Positions 10,121 to 23,900 are shown, counted from the stretch's first letter. The stretch: DNA of 64,000 nucleotides from Lytechinus variegatus (GCF_018143015.1 NC_054741.1:54265048-54329047), one strand, 5' to 3'. Notes: generated by a model not told the origin, from the letters alone. A program made the numbers and translations.

Positions 10121-12726
10121 GGTGAAGGAGCATGTCGGACGATGCCCATGTGTTTTTAAGTATGAAAACAATGAGCGGGAAAAGGGGAGGAAGAAAAGGA
10201 AAGAAGAAGAAAGTGTATAAGAAGAGATCTATATTAACAATGCCATTTTATTCACTGAGAGAGGGAGAGAAGGGGAGAGAAAAGAAATCCTTTTTGTCTA
10301 GGCCTATTCCTTACTTAATGGACCCGCACGCACACGGTGCGACCTCAGCGGGTATTGATAGACACACAAAAAAATATCATCCAACGGACTTCGATCTGTT
10401 TTTTAGCTTCTAGCAAAATACTCTGAAATTTGCCCCATTTGCACACGGCGTCGGTGACGTCATCTGTGAAATGGGGTTTTGGCAGACTATAATGACCGTA
10501 TGCAGCGTTTAAGGAGGAGGACGGGGAGGGGGAGCGGGAAACCTACATTAATTTTCTTTTTGAAAATTTTCACGAAATTCACCATAATTGTGCAAGAAAC
10601 CCTTCAATTTCACTTTAAAAGCACTCCTACGACAAGCTCAAACAGTCGCTTTCAATTTTTCTATGATTTTGTTATGCCTCTTGCCCTCCTTGCAATGCAA
10701 AAAAGAGAAAAAAAACAGTGGATGAAATGTGTTTATGGTGAGCGCAAGTAATCGAATTTACATTATTTTGGGAAGAGATGAATATTGATGCAGTTCTTCT
10801 AGCATGTAATCTTGATTACGTCTTTACCTTTACAAGAATCGGTTTAAAAAAAAGTATTTCGATTTTCCGGATCCTTTTTACTGTAAACAACCCTTTTTAC
10901 GTGCTTTTATTAACTATCAATGTCCTCCTTACCCCCATCCCGCGACGCACGCATAATTCTTTTTATCTTTACAGTTTTTATTCGTCACAAAAAACAATCA
11001 ACGTAAACAAAACATATCGTTGTACTTCAATCAAACAGAACATTGATACAAACTGTGTAAGAAATTAAAAAAATATCATAAATAAATCGTGTACTCAGAA
11101 TAATTCACAAACAACTTGTACCCTCGTCCTGCCGACAGGACGATCCATTAACCGAAAAGAAAAGGGGTTCAGTATACCCGTCGGTCCAGTACAGTCGTCC
11201 TGGCGGCATCGTCGGGGTATGGCGCAACCCCATCGAATATGACATTTTCATGTATCAACATGACCGAACGTATCACAAAAACAACACCAGAACAGAAGAT
11301 AAAACAAACTCACAAAAAGACGATTAACACAAAATACTAATCTACAGTGGTTACAATTTATGCAATGGAAAAATACGCACGCATAATGGTATGATGCAGC
11401 AAATATAATTCTTCATAGTAAATCTTGTTATTGAGAAGTGTAATTACATTTTTGACCACTTGAGCTGACAAACGAAGACAAATATTGCAAAGATACATCT
11501 AAATCTTGGAAACCTTATGTCACTTTACAATTTGGAGTAACTTTATTCGTCAATAAACATGTGCATTCAATTGAAATGAATAACAGACGACGCAGAACGC
11601 CTTATACAAAGAAACTAATAGAGACATTCAACATGTTCAAACATTAAACAACATGATTTAAGTAAAATTGATGTACTTTACAATAGTCGAGAATTTACAT
11701 CAAAATCACCATCTCTAAAAATAAATTCACGTTAAATTCTAATAGTACTGTGAAAATTGAACAAGTACGATTTTGTTTGAAATGAATGCATTATACAGTG
11801 CGTCCCAGTAAAAAAACTAAACCATGAATTATTAATGATTCATAACTCATAGTCAATAATGTACTTGTAATTGACACATGACATAATAATCGTAAAATTA
11901 AAATCTTCTTTCATCCAGAGTATAATTATGATACATACTTTACGTACGAGTGAGGAAAAATAGTACTATTAGTGCATTATGAATATAAATATAAAGATCC
12001 AGGCCTATATAGCTGATAAAAATTAATATAAGTTATATCGATTTGCAATCTTGTAAATTATTGACATTATAGGCATATACACTGAATTTTCACATGCAAA
12101 TGTGTGGCCTGCACCTGTTCGTATCTAGGCAACAACTCTATTCTAAATGCTTAACGAAAACAAACTAAATAGGAGGTAGTACCGGTACATAGATCAGGGT
12201 AATGCAAATACACTCAGGTATAATTATGAAGCCTATATGATTGCACAATTTATTTATGACTGATTTCATTTGAAACATTCTTAATGGCTTGTCTTATAAT
12301 AATTTAGTCAATGAAATACAAGCGCGAGCGCGCGTGTGTGTTCGGTTCGATCACACTTAGTTTTCGCTGGGCGACGCAAGGAGGAAAAAAGAATGACAAA
12401 AAATGCCCGTCAAGAGAAACTGAAAGGTCTTTGTCGAAAAAAATGGTGAAGCGGAATGGCAGATCCGTCTTGAATTTCAAAGCTGACGAAAAATTGTAAT
12501 TATGTTGTTTTTCCAGAGTAAAGGACTAACTAAACTGCTTTTTTGATTCACCAAATTTTGACAAAGATTTCTTCGCTGCTCTTTGTCGTGACAGCATTTG
12601 ACAAAACATTTCCTCTGTTCTCGATCCTCCGTACATCGCTGAGCGTAAACTCTCTATATGGTGGAAAACGAAAACGGATTTGTTTGAGGACACACAGTAC
12701 ACCCAAAATGATATGTTCTTTCATAC
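10121..12726. other. Intergenic, no gene recognised
   Basis: AT-rich with several short open frames lacking any recognisable protein. A single mariner-like terminus (TACAGTGCGTCCC at about 11794) has no matching partner nearby. Nothing else could be supported. Confidence 0.45.
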
Positions 12727-13106
12727 GTACACTCTAAAAACGAATTAGTAAAAAAAATAACTAGATGATAGGGTCAGCTAGGTACAACTGTTATTTTAGT
12801 CATATTTGACTATTTTCTAGTCTTATTTTACTAGAACGGATTTATTTCTAACTAGAATATATGTCAGAAATGTGACTATCATTGTCATATGCACCCAGCT
12901 GACTACTGGGGGCGTTTCATCAATATTTTCGTCCTACAGTAGTTGTCAGATCTGACAACTTTCCTGGATTCTGATTGGTTGAGAAGCACTGTTACTATAG
13001 TAACTGTCGGATAAAACATAACTTGTCGCATAAAACGTCTGACAAGTCCTTTCATGAAACGCTCCCCTGGTCTAGTCAATTTGACTGATTTGTTTTAAGA
13101 GTGTAC
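12727..13106. mobile_element. MITE family B, interrupted by a second MITE
   Basis: Inverted ends GTACACTCTAAAAACGAATTAG and GATTTGTTTTAAGAGTGTAC match the uninterrupted copy at 24924-25149. The interior has CTAGTCATATTTGACTATTT and CAGCTGACTACTGG, which are shared between copies. A second element is inserted at 12910-13066. Confidence 0.8.
12910..13066. mobile_element. MITE family C nested in family B
   Basis: Ends GGGCGTTTCAT and ATGAAACGCTCCC are inverted. The host sequence CTGG is present on both sides (12906-12909 and 13067-13070), consistent with a 4-bp target duplication. Comparison with 24924-25149 shows exactly where the host is broken. Related ends occur near 25680, 26695 and 50378. 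Confidence 0.75.
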
Positions 13107-13108
13107 AT

Positions 13109-13699
13109 TTAAATTAGTACTCCAGGCTGAGAAAAAAATGATTTGAACAGATAAAGAACACTCAAACAAAACACTGAAAATTTGATCAAAATCGGGCAAG
13201 TAATAACAGTTATAGTAGTTTAAAGATTTGTATTTCAGTGAAATAGTTCTATGCATATCTTCATGAATATTCAATGAGGAAATTGATGATTCTATATATT
13301 CCCAATTGTTCTTTTGTATTATATTACATAAAATTTTGTTGATTCAAAATTTATCCTCCAATATTTAAAAAATGGATTGACAACTGATTTTATGAATTAG
13401 ATATTAACATGCTGTAACTTATTTCATTATAAGAGGGACATATCATACACATTATGAATGGAAATATGAAATAATACATTGTTATTTCAAGTAATAACAT
13501 GGGAAAAGGGAAAGTGGGGATATGACTTCATCAGCCCACCTTATGAACATTCATGACGATGTTTATATAAATGTTTTCTTAAAATATTGCTGAACTGTAA
13601 AGTTCGATAACTTTGTTATCTGTTATCAGATTTTGATGACATGATTTGCTCATACATTGCCTGGATGTAATTATTTTCAGCCTGGAGTACCGTTTTAAA
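13109..13699. mobile_element. MITE family D (GTACTCCAGGCTGA ends)
   Basis: Left end TTAGTACTCCAGGCTGA and right end TTCAGCCTGGAGTACCG are inverted repeats. The inside is AT-rich with CTTCATGAATATTCAATGAG. Relatives: a copy ending near 32943 and a complete copy at about 63080-63690. It lies just 3' of the decarboxylase gene. Confidence 0.75.
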
Positions 13700-13938
13700 G
13701 AGTCTCCCATTAACAACGAAAGATGTTCTCGTTGTAAAAAATATATCATAAAAACTATTATTTTCGATGATGATGTATGACATTCCTCCATTGCCTAAAG
13801 ACAAAATTCGTCGGTTATGTAGTCACATACTTTTTATCATAAAAACATGTGCTCGATGTACAAGTGTGTGTGTGTGGGGGGGGGGGGGTGTGAGAGTGTG
13901 ATGCATGAATGATGAAATTTTCCCCTTCACAAAACGAA

Positions 13939-14455
13939 ACATTGACGAGTGGATACCATGCGCGTCCATAGGGTCTCGAAAAGCACCCTAAACACGTATT
14001 TTCCATATTTAAAAATGCACCCCTTAACAAGTATTGGCGTCTGAAACCCTACCCTTAACAAGTATTGGAAACAAAACGATACTCTTGGCAAATATTCCCT
14101 GAAATGAACCCCTAAACAAGAACAGTGATATTTCATTGGTATGTCATGGGTCCGTCAGTCGTCGGTTTTACCTTTACACACCATTTGGTTTAATTAGTAC
14201 GGCCCCACCTCGCGCAAATCAGACTTTAAACACGCAGTGTTTGGGCAAAAAGGACATCCTCTATAAAACATTTGAATCTTGTTTTCATCCCCGCAAATTT
14301 GACCCTAAACACGTATAGCTTTCTTAGCGAAATAGATACCCTTTTTCATTATTTTTGTGTTTTTGACACCCTTATACGTAACGTGCCCTATCTTGAATAA
14401 GACATCCTTTTTACGTGTTTTTGGGGTCGCGCATGGTATCCACTCGTCAATGTAA
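13939..14455. mobile_element. Palindromic element, CACTCGTCAATGT ends
   Basis: ACATTGACGAGTGGATACCA at 13939 is mirrored by TGGTATCCACTCGTCAATGT at about 14434-14453. The interior has repeated ACCCT(A/T)AACACGTA words. The right half is also found at about 41110-41395. Confidence 0.7.
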
Positions 14456-14600
14456 GTGGCCCCTCTGGGCATTGAAGATGAAATATATTTCGCCATCCCG
14501 TAAAGTAGAATGCACTTTAAAGCTTCTGGATAATGTGATTGTTGAATGAATACAAAAATGATAAACAAAATATTCAAAAATATACATTAGATTAAGACTA

Positions 14601-14606
14601 TTTATT
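14601..14606 (-). promoter_or_regulatory. Candidate poly(A) signal of decarboxylase gene
   Basis: AATAAA on the minus strand, about 30 bases past the TAA stop at 14637-14639. This implies a very short 3'UTR unless a more distal signal is used. Confidence 0.55.
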
Positions 14607-14636
14607 TTTTCCCCTGAGATCTATGATCTAAATAGG

Positions 14637-14915
14637 TTACTCTACTGAAGTTGGGGCGTGTCCATTGGTCTTCTGCGCCGACGACACGCATTTGGTTGAC
14701 GTAATCTCATCATTTCCATTAGTCCCCTCAGCCAAGAGTTTAGTAGTGAGTTCTGTGATGACATCCCATGCATGAATCATGTGTCTTGATTCGGTCTCTG
14801 TTGCACACACAGCCATTCTGAGGATGTAGCGACCTTTCAGCACTGAACCGACCATGTGTATCTTGCCGTTTGCATTGATTCGATCCAGTAAGATCTTATT
14901 CAAGTTGTCCGAGCC
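14637..14915 (-). CDS. DDC: Decarboxylase exon 11 (C-terminus)
   Basis: Phase-0 acceptor after TTCGCCAG. Encodes [20 protein letters not shown] onward through [20 protein letters not shown] to a TAA stop (92 residues). The last part, rich in Asn, Thr and Ser, extends beyond the usual family end. Confidence 0.92.
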   Translation of the reverse strand, partial: GSDNLNKILLDRINANGKIHMVGSVLKGRYILRMAVCATETESRHMIHAWDVITELTTKLLAEGTNGNDEITSTKCVSSAQKTNGHAPTSVE

Positions 14916-17900
14916 CTGGCGAAGTAAAAAAAACATAAAAATATATCTAATGAAGTAGTAGATCCCTTCCTTGACATTTAAGAGTAAGATTGAAAGTATA
15001 AACATATCATTTTTAATATCTTTAATGTTTTAAATAATATTTAATATCCCAACATCCGGGTTCGGAATCACGTGAGATATGAAAAACAAGTGGAATGCCT
15101 CTCACCTGCATCACGTGATTCAATACATAGCAGCAGTGCTGACTTTGAAAACTACTATAAAATAATTATTCACAAAAAACACCATTCGTATAATGATACA
15201 ATACTGCGTTCATTGACATTTGACCTTAATCATGTGACCTAAAACTTGTCAGTGATGATGGTAATTCAACAAATACCCCCAACTTGGCCGAAGTTCATTG
15301 ACCTTACATGACATTTGACCTTGATCATGTGACCTGAAACTCAAGCAAGATTTTCAGTAATGCACTATTCCCTTTATATCTAAGTTTCACCAAGTCCAAA
15401 TACTTTCTAAGATATGACATTTCAAAAACTAAACCTTGATTAAGATTTCGACACTGATTTCCCCAAAATAGTCTAAGTTCATTGACCCTAAATGATTTTT
15501 TACCTTAATCATGTTAACTGAAACTCAGACAGGATGTTCAGTAATAATTGATTACCTTTATGTCCAAGCAGGGTTGGCGATTTTTTTTATTTTTTAAAAA
15601 AAATAAAAAAAATCGGATTTATTTTATTTAAATCAGATTTTTTTTATTTTTTTAAAGTTCCTTCGAAAAAAAGGGTAATTATCCCCCCTTACTCTTACAA
15701 TGACATCAATATTGATGTTATACATTTCACCCCTAATATTGTTCTTAACCACATATTTTGTAATTAAAATCCAGTAAAAATGGACAATTAAAAATAAATT
15801 TGAGGAGTCATGTATCTGAACTTAATTCTATCATACATAGGCCTATGAAGGAATATTCCATAGGGAATTCCCAGTGAGTAGAGAAAATTCTCCTCTGGGA
15901 TTTTTCATTCAAATATTTAAAAAATCCAAGAGAAAAAATCCCTTATCAAAACTGCCAACAAACCCTTTGCCAATTACTAGTATTCATGTATATTGTAAGA
16001 GAAATAATTCAAATCAATGATTTTTTTTCAATTAGTCACAGCTTTACAATAGTCAAAGAGAGACTACAACTGTATATGTTTAGGATCTTTTTGATAAAAA
16101 GCTCTTCTCTTGCTACAGATATAGATGCAAAACTCTCAGTTTTGGAGAACAATATAGGAGATAGCTTAGTCAAAGGGTGACTATACTACATTCTGTTACT
16201 GTGATTTTTTCACATTAATCTACCATTTTTATTCCCATATTCTCTACAAAAAAAATCTGTTTGATCCATGAAGTATGAAAAAAAAATCTACTTACTTTTA
16301 ACTTAAAGGATAAAAACTGCAAGACTGCTTAAATTACAACATATGTATTACAAAAAGAAGTATTTTATTTTAAATGAGACACAGCTTACAACTGCCAATG
16401 ATTGTAACTGAAGTACCTGCATCTTAACATTAAAATGCAGTGTTAAATGTTTATTCTGAGTTTTGCAAATTGTTGTTATAGAGCTCTTTCCATTATTACA
16501 TGCAGATACAAAACTTCCATTATTTGTAGCACTGAACATAAAATGGGCTGCAGTGACTTATAAGGTTTATAAGAGAAAGCTTTTCTCAACAGTCAAATTA
16601 TGACTGTACTACATACATTTAATGTGATTTTTATAATTATGTTATTCAAAACATCAAATGTATGATAAATGTAACAATACGAAATAAGAGGCATGTTAAA
16701 TATGTTGATTACATGCAGGTATCATTTTTTTATTTTACATGACAGAAGTAGTTATGTGTAGGCGAAGGATCAAAACTGGAAAACTGCCAACAAACCTTTT
16801 CTCATTGACTTTTATACATTATATATTTTTTTTTACAAACTGCTCTCTGAAAAGTCTTTGGATTATGTGAAAACTTTACGTTGAGAAAGAAATTGACTAA
16901 TAATAACTGACAAAGAATGTAAAATTTCATAATATACATCTGTAGTTTTTAAGGAATTACCTGATTTTATTAATTTGATTTTAATTTGTTTTAAGTAGAT
17001 ATGAAGACTTTGTTGATCTTTTATTGATATAAAGTTAATTCAAAGTTTTTCAGTTGACTTGAAGAATTAAAACTGCATTGAACAAATACTTTGTCAATGA
17101 TTTGTACATTTTTCAATGGAAGTGATTTAAATCAATGATTTTTTTAAAAAATCATGGTGATTTAAATCGCGATTTAAATCACGATTTAAATCAACGTGAT
17201 TTAAATCCGCCAACCCTGTGTCCAAGTCTTATGAACTTGGTCTATATACTTTCTAAGTTATGATGTCATTTCTAAAACTAAACCTTGCTTAATGTTTGAT
17301 GTTGACGACGCCGCCGCCGCCACCGTCGGAAAAGCGGCGCCTATACAGTGCGTATCAAAAAAAAAAGTTTACACTTTGAAAAAACCGTGAGAATTAAAAA
17401 ATATACAACATATGGGTAATGTTTTTACATATATTCTTGGGTTTGGGTCTCATCTATCCAATGAAAGTAAAAGTTATGACAGAATGTTACACGTAAGTGA
17501 GCATTGCCCATTTTTGTAAAGCTCGCAGAAATCTGTTTGCGCAGAAATGCTCGTTTTCACGCTGTGTCAAGGGGGAAGGGCGAAATCAAACTTACCCTGC
17601 GAAACATTTCTCATACGTTTCCCTTGCAATTTTAGTCAATTGAAATAAAATGGATGCATTCAAGCATTTTGTAACAATTTTGCCACCCAAATTGAAATTT
17701 CAACACTTAGTAAGCACAACCTTTACCCTTTTTGTGCCAGCTGGATCTGAGGACATAACTGAATCTGAACAAAAGTTTATATCAGACATATCCAGCATTT
17801 TTTTACTAAGTTTTTATCATTTAAAGTGGGTTTACATTTCATTTTTCATGTAATACTTGTTTCTCCACATTTTTCCCAAGCTTGACAATGACTAACAAGA

Positions 17901-20900
17901 TAACAATCAAGCCTGAGCCATTTCATGTAAATCACAGCTCAGTATAAAGGAATTATCGTCACGATGGCCTCGGTGTGTGGGGGAGTGGGGTGGGGTGCAA
18001 TGCATTCTTCGAAGTGTTTTGGGCAAGGAAACAAGTTTAAAAAAATAAAAGATGTCTTCAAATCAATATGATTAGCTAAATTCCACGTGTTCTTCATGAT
18101 TACTTTTATTTGCATAACTATTTCAAGGTTCTGCGCAAATCATTTTTCACTAACTTTTCAAAAGTAAGTGGTGCTCACTCAAGCGGAAATATTTTTCGAC
18201 AGTTATATCGTCATTTGCTTATATGGATCTGTACCAATGCGAAAATGGAGAAAAAAAATCTTCAGAATATTACAAAAGTATAATTTTACATGATTTTTTC
18301 TAAGTGTAAACTTTTTTTGATACGCACTGTAGTTTCGCTCTGCTATGCAGGTGAGACAAAACTTATCCTACCTTTAATCTGAAGCAGACGAGACCCAGAA
18401 TGACCTCCGCGACGATTTCAAATCGGTTGTCACTGACCACGAGCGCTTCGAATTCCTTCGCAAGAGACACATGCTGGATAGAATGGCAAGAAATAAAACA
18501 GTTGGAAAAATTAATTCGTATGTGCAAACATTGCAGGGAGGAGGGGGCGGGGGAGGGGGTTGTAATTTTGCATTCATACTTTCACATCCAAGACTTTATT
18601 TCATTCTATTTTAATCGTTCATTACCACATTTTGTGTGTGTGCGGGTTTTTTAATCATAACTTCCTCAAATCATTTAGATTTCATTGTATTGTAAAGGAA
18701 AAAAGTCACGTTGAACTCGAGGTTATAAGTGTGTTGGGGATTAAAGTTATATGCATATACATTTCTAGAACATGTAGAATATTCTATTTTGTATTACCAA
18801 TGTCATTTTTGAAGATTCTCACCAAATTTGTAATATGCTGAATAATCACTTTTCTTCAATTGGGAAAATCTTGCAAGTAATATTCCTCCCGCAGCAAAAC
18901 ACTTTTCTGAATTTTTAGGACCACCAAATTCTAGTTCAATGTTTCTCGCTCCAACATTGTTTCTGATTTCAGTTCTAAAAAAAGTACAGGACATGATGAC
19001 ATCAATAATTTTCTTCTTAAGGGGGTAATATCGTCAATTGCGGATCCCCTAACTCATATATTCAATCTGTCACTTCTTAACGGCATTGTTCCCGAGAGCA
19101 TGAAAATAGCAAAAGTCATTCCTTTGTTTAAAAAGGGTGACAAATTAGATGTAAATAATTACCGCCCAATTTCTTTGTTATCTACATTGTCGAAAATACT
19201 AGAAAAGATTATTTATAAAAGAACTATTAATTTTCTCAAATCAAATAATATACTTTCAAATTCCCAATTTGGATTTAGGGAAAAGCATAGCACTACACAT
19301 GCATTATTGAGTTTCATTGAAAAAGCGGCACATTCAATCGATAAATCTTCTCATTTAATTGGTTTGTTCCTGGACTTCTCCAAGGCCTTCGACACCATTA
19401 ATCATGATATTTTACTAAACAAATTACATCATTATGGAGTGCGTGGGAAGGCCTTGGAGTGGTTCAGGAGCTACCTCTTGAATAGGAAGCAATATGTCTT
19501 TTTAAACGGATGCAATTCTCAAATGAAAAAAAATAATTGTGGAGTTCCACAGGGTAGTCTTTTAGGCCCGATTTTGTTTATAGTTTATATTAATGATTTT
19601 TGTAGATCATCAGATGTTCTTTCTTTCATTCTCTTTGCGGACGACTCTAACTTATTTTTTTCACATAAAAATCCTCTTCACCTTGCTAATACAATCAACT
19701 CTGAACTAAAAAATGTCACCCAATGGATAAGAGCAAATAAATTGTCAATAAATTTACAAAAAACAAAATATATGTTGTTTAGCAACTCTATTAATACACT
19801 TCCTGTTGATATTATTTTGGATGGAACTCCCTTGGAAAATGTATCCCATATTAAGTTTCTTGGAATAACAGTCGATAATAAGCTCTCATGGAAATTCCAC
19901 ATAGATAACATATGTAAAACTATTTCACGCAACATTGGTATAATTAACAAGCTTAAATTTTGTTTGCCATTATCGTCCCTGCTTACATTATATTCATCCC
20001 TTATATTACCTTATTTAAATTATGGAATTTTAGCGTGGGGCAACACACATCAAACACTCTTAGACAAATTACTCCTATTACAAAAGAAGTCTCTTCGTGT
20101 CATGTCACAAAGCATATTTGTCTCATACTGACCCATTATTTTTGGAACATAAAATATTGAAAATTAAAGACTTGTATTTGTTCAATCTCGGTCAGTTTAT
20201 GTACAATTATAACAATAACAACCTCCCAAATGTATTTCATTCAATGTTTCCAAAAAATCAATCCATTCATAACTATCCAACAAGGCGATTGGGTGAATTC
20301 CATTTACCACTTCTAAGAACTTTGCTGGCTCAGAACACATTTATATATGAGGGACCGAAGTTATGGAACTCACTTCATAATGATATAAGAACTGCAAAAT
20401 CTTTGAACTCTTTTAAGACTAAATTCAAATTATCTCTATTAAAATCTTATAATGTATCCTCAAATTAAATCTTATTCATCATCTCTGTCAAGAGGTTAGT
20501 CATCATTTTTACTATAAAGACTATAATTAAAACATAAATCATCCCTTTTTTTAATTGAAAAAAAATCTGACACAAGTCCTTCCCAATTGTGCTCGGTTTT
20601 TAACCTCATATATTATTTGTGTCTATCCTCTCATCTTTTTTCTCTTTCCTGTCCGCTTATCCGCTTTCCTACCGCTTATTTATTTACGGCATCAATCACA
20701 TTTTTCGCGCATTTTATTCTTTCCAGGTCATTTTATATATTTTTTTCTCCTTTTATACACATTGAATCCAGTTTGCTTGAGTCCACGATGGCATATGTTC
20801 TACCTACGTTTAGCAGCACCCATCCATCTTCTCAGGGCATTCTCCCCTTTCTCTTTTTTTTTGGGGGGGGGGTGGGAAGGGTGGATATATTTTTGGATAT

Positions 20901-23900
20901 ATTTCAGGACGGTTTGTTTTGTCCTATACAAACTATATTTTTTGATATCTTCGTATTTTATATTTTGTAAGTATTATTTCTCTCTCATTTATTATTTTTT
21001 TTCTCTCATTTGATTACATATGTCTGCATTTGTACTCTGTTAATGGTTTTGTTATCTATTTTTGAGGGGCCCACATTGTACAAGCATTGCTTTTTAGTGG
21101 GTCCCCCCATTTCCATCTTAATTTAATTTCTATTGAAAAATAGTTAAAACCTCCAATGTGTTGCCCAAATCGTGTAAGTTTTTTCCACAACATATGTATT
21201 ATTATTTTTGTTTCTTTGCATTGGATACAAATACTTATTTATATATATGGTATACAATTTGTTTTGTTTGATGGAAGTGAAATAAATAAAACTGAATTGA
21301 ATTGAACCATTCCATTTGTGATTATAAATTATTAAAGATATATGTACAGATTGATTATAAGTTTACTTCTGGAATCAGCAATCTAAAATGTTAGTGATGC
21401 AATTATGTTAATGATTTTATGTTCTTCATTATTTTCAGATTATATTTAATGGGGAATAAATGAAATATGATTTTAAAACAAAAAAATAGTCATAAACAAT
21501 AAATAAATATATTAAAACTTATTTTAAGTTCTTGATCCAAATAATCATAGGATAAAAAAAATCTTTGGTCTACCTTTCTGATGTAATCTTGAAGTTTCTC
21601 TACCCCAAATAGTCTGAAGACGAACCATAACTTGAGAGATCTGAACCGGCGACCCAATGGAATTTGCCAATGCTGTTGAAAAAAACAAAAATAAAACCTA
21701 TGCAATGAGACATTAAGAATTTAGTGTTTTAACAGGGCGTTTCTCATTAATATTATCCGGACAAAATAACTATTTGGTTAATGAACCACAAACAAATTGA
21801 AGTAGATTTTTTTTTCACCACAATGCATTTCCATTAACTTCCCGAAATAAGACGTATCAAAAAAGTCTAAAATTAGTCACCTTTCTGCGATTTGAATTTC
21901 ATGGAATTTTAGTACGTAATTTTGGGGACTTCATGGAAACGCATTGTGGCGAAAAAATATAATTTCTACACAAGGCATTTTTCAAAATAAATAAACACGG
22001 CTGACAATAAAAGAAAGAAAAGTTACATACTTCGATCTTGATGTATTTTAATGAAAATATGTATGATTTGGGGGTCACAAAAAGATGATGACGTGGGGAA
22101 AAGGGATGATTTTGTAACGCAGCGTTCATGCGTCATCAACTATGGTTTCACATTGGCGGATAAAGAGAACGGTTATGGAACTGATGTTTGTAATAAACAC
22201 AATTATACATGCGTCATGAAGTATGGTTTCATCTATTATTGATAGCAAAAGAAAACCCAGAAGTAGTAATGAGAGTTGTTGCTTATTACTTTTCAGACTT
22301 GGAACCAGTGAAGATTTTGTTTTGTTTAATACTAAAATTAGAACTCTTCATCTCGGTGTCACGACGTGTGTGGGTGAAAGGATGGGTAGTGGAGGAGCCG
22401 TGGTGTAGTGGTTCTGACTCTCGCCTTGTAAACAGAGGGTCGTGTGTTCGAATCCCACCGCGGTCTGGCGTCCTTTGGCAAGGCGTTAATCCACACTTTG
22501 CCACTCTCGACCCAGGTGCTAAATGGGTACCCGGTAGGATGTGAAAGTCATTGTAGCTTGTCCAGTATTGTGTGCGCCTCACAGGCGACTGACTGGAATA
22601 CTCCCCAGGGAGTGGAGGATGTGCACACATTGTGTGCGGGAATGACTGATTGAATCCGATGACCGGGGTAATAATATATCTGTAAAGCGCTTAGAAACGT
22701 CGTTCCGATGGATTAAGCGCTATATAAAAGCGGATTATTATTATTATTATTATTAGAAAAGAAGAATTAAGCGAGAGGACATGAATTGCATTCAGAGGGA
22801 CACGGGCAGACTTACAATAGAATTAGAAAGTGCATGATGGTGTTCAGAAATTCAGACAAGGATCAACTTTAGCGGAGAAAGAATGACATTAAACATCAAA
22901 ATGAGATATAAAGTGACGCGGAATGGAGTTATCATGATCACGTTAGCCATGATGATGATGACATAGACGGAAGTAAATGATGGTGCTGCTGATGATGACG
23001 ATGATGATATTAATAATAACGATGGTGGTGATGATGATGTTGATGACGATGTTGAAGATGTTGAGTATGATGATGACGATATTGATTATGATGTTGTTGA
23101 TGATGATGATAAGGGGGATACAACGAATGAAAAAAAAAGAAGATAACGTGAAATTATGACAGCAGTGATTGATGGGGGTGGATACTAAGGTAAATAACGA
23201 GACAATTAAATACATGATCAAAATAATACTTTACCCTGTAATCTATGACAGTGTCTTGGTGATGGTGTTTGAGGTAGGCTGGGTTAACATGGAAGGCGCC
23301 CTCTAACGCGGCCCTATCTTTTACCCATAGTGCCGAGCAGTCGAAGGTTACACGAAGAAACTTGTGAGGGTTGAAGTTGAAAGAATCGGCGAGCTAAGAT
23401 TGAAAATAAGATATACACCATGTCAACTAGTAATCTAAAAAAAAACCTATTAAGCTAAAAAAAATCTCAGGGAAAACAACATAATATATAAATGACATAT
23501 AGCCTAGGCTTTCCATATACTGTGCTTCTACCAATAGCCATTATAACAGTCATTTACAACACTTCCAAAACATATTTGATAAAGACGGAAAATCCACATC
23601 AGTAAATAATGATCACCATAAAATGATAATACTGTAACATAAATAGAAGAAAATGATCAGTACAGTAAATTAATGAATGAAGCGAGGAACACTATAAAAA
23701 TGTAATGACCGCAAATGTAACTACGTAATGACCGTAAAGGCTACATTCAATATCACTTATATATATTTTAGAGTAAAACTCCGTTACTCCATATTAATAA
23801 TTATGGATAGTTTTAAGTGCTAGCAGGAAGACAACGACTTACTTCGACACCGTCTAATAGATGTCTATATTCAGGGCATATAAATGCACTCCCGGCATAC

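Larger units (their letters stand above)
15088..18358. mobile_element. DR1-type repeat (family R), split by two nested transposons
   Basis: Host copy of a dispersed repeat that starts AAGTGGAATGCCTCT...CACCTGCA and ends GCGGCGCCTATA...GCAGGTGAGACAAAA; GTCTCACCTGC-like words form inverted ends. Internal modules contain AAGTTCATTGACC, TTTGACCTTGATCATGTGACCT and CATGAACTTGGTC. It is interrupted by a hAT-like element (15569-17218) and a mariner-like element (17346-18329). Its right end lies 12 bases from the splice donor of decarboxylase exon 10. Other copies: 53928-54422 and 57048-58181. Confidence 0.8.

Noticed and set aside
11790..11830. Complete mariner element starting TACAGTGCGTCCC
   Set aside because: No inverted partner end could be found downstream or upstream, so only a terminus-like sequence is present.
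20555..21013. Hydrophobic frame of about 150 codons after the reverse transcriptase
   Set aside because: It lies in the pyrimidine-rich 3' region of the LINE; composition alone explains the Phe/Leu/Ser content.
22391..22465. Functional tRNA gene
   Set aside because: Box A and B are present, but the sequence runs into a SINE body with an ATT tail. The same holds for 27661, 42938 and 56236.
22943..23221. Ile/Met-rich open frames on both strands
   Set aside because: Artefact of the (GAT)n repeat in a decarboxylase intron.
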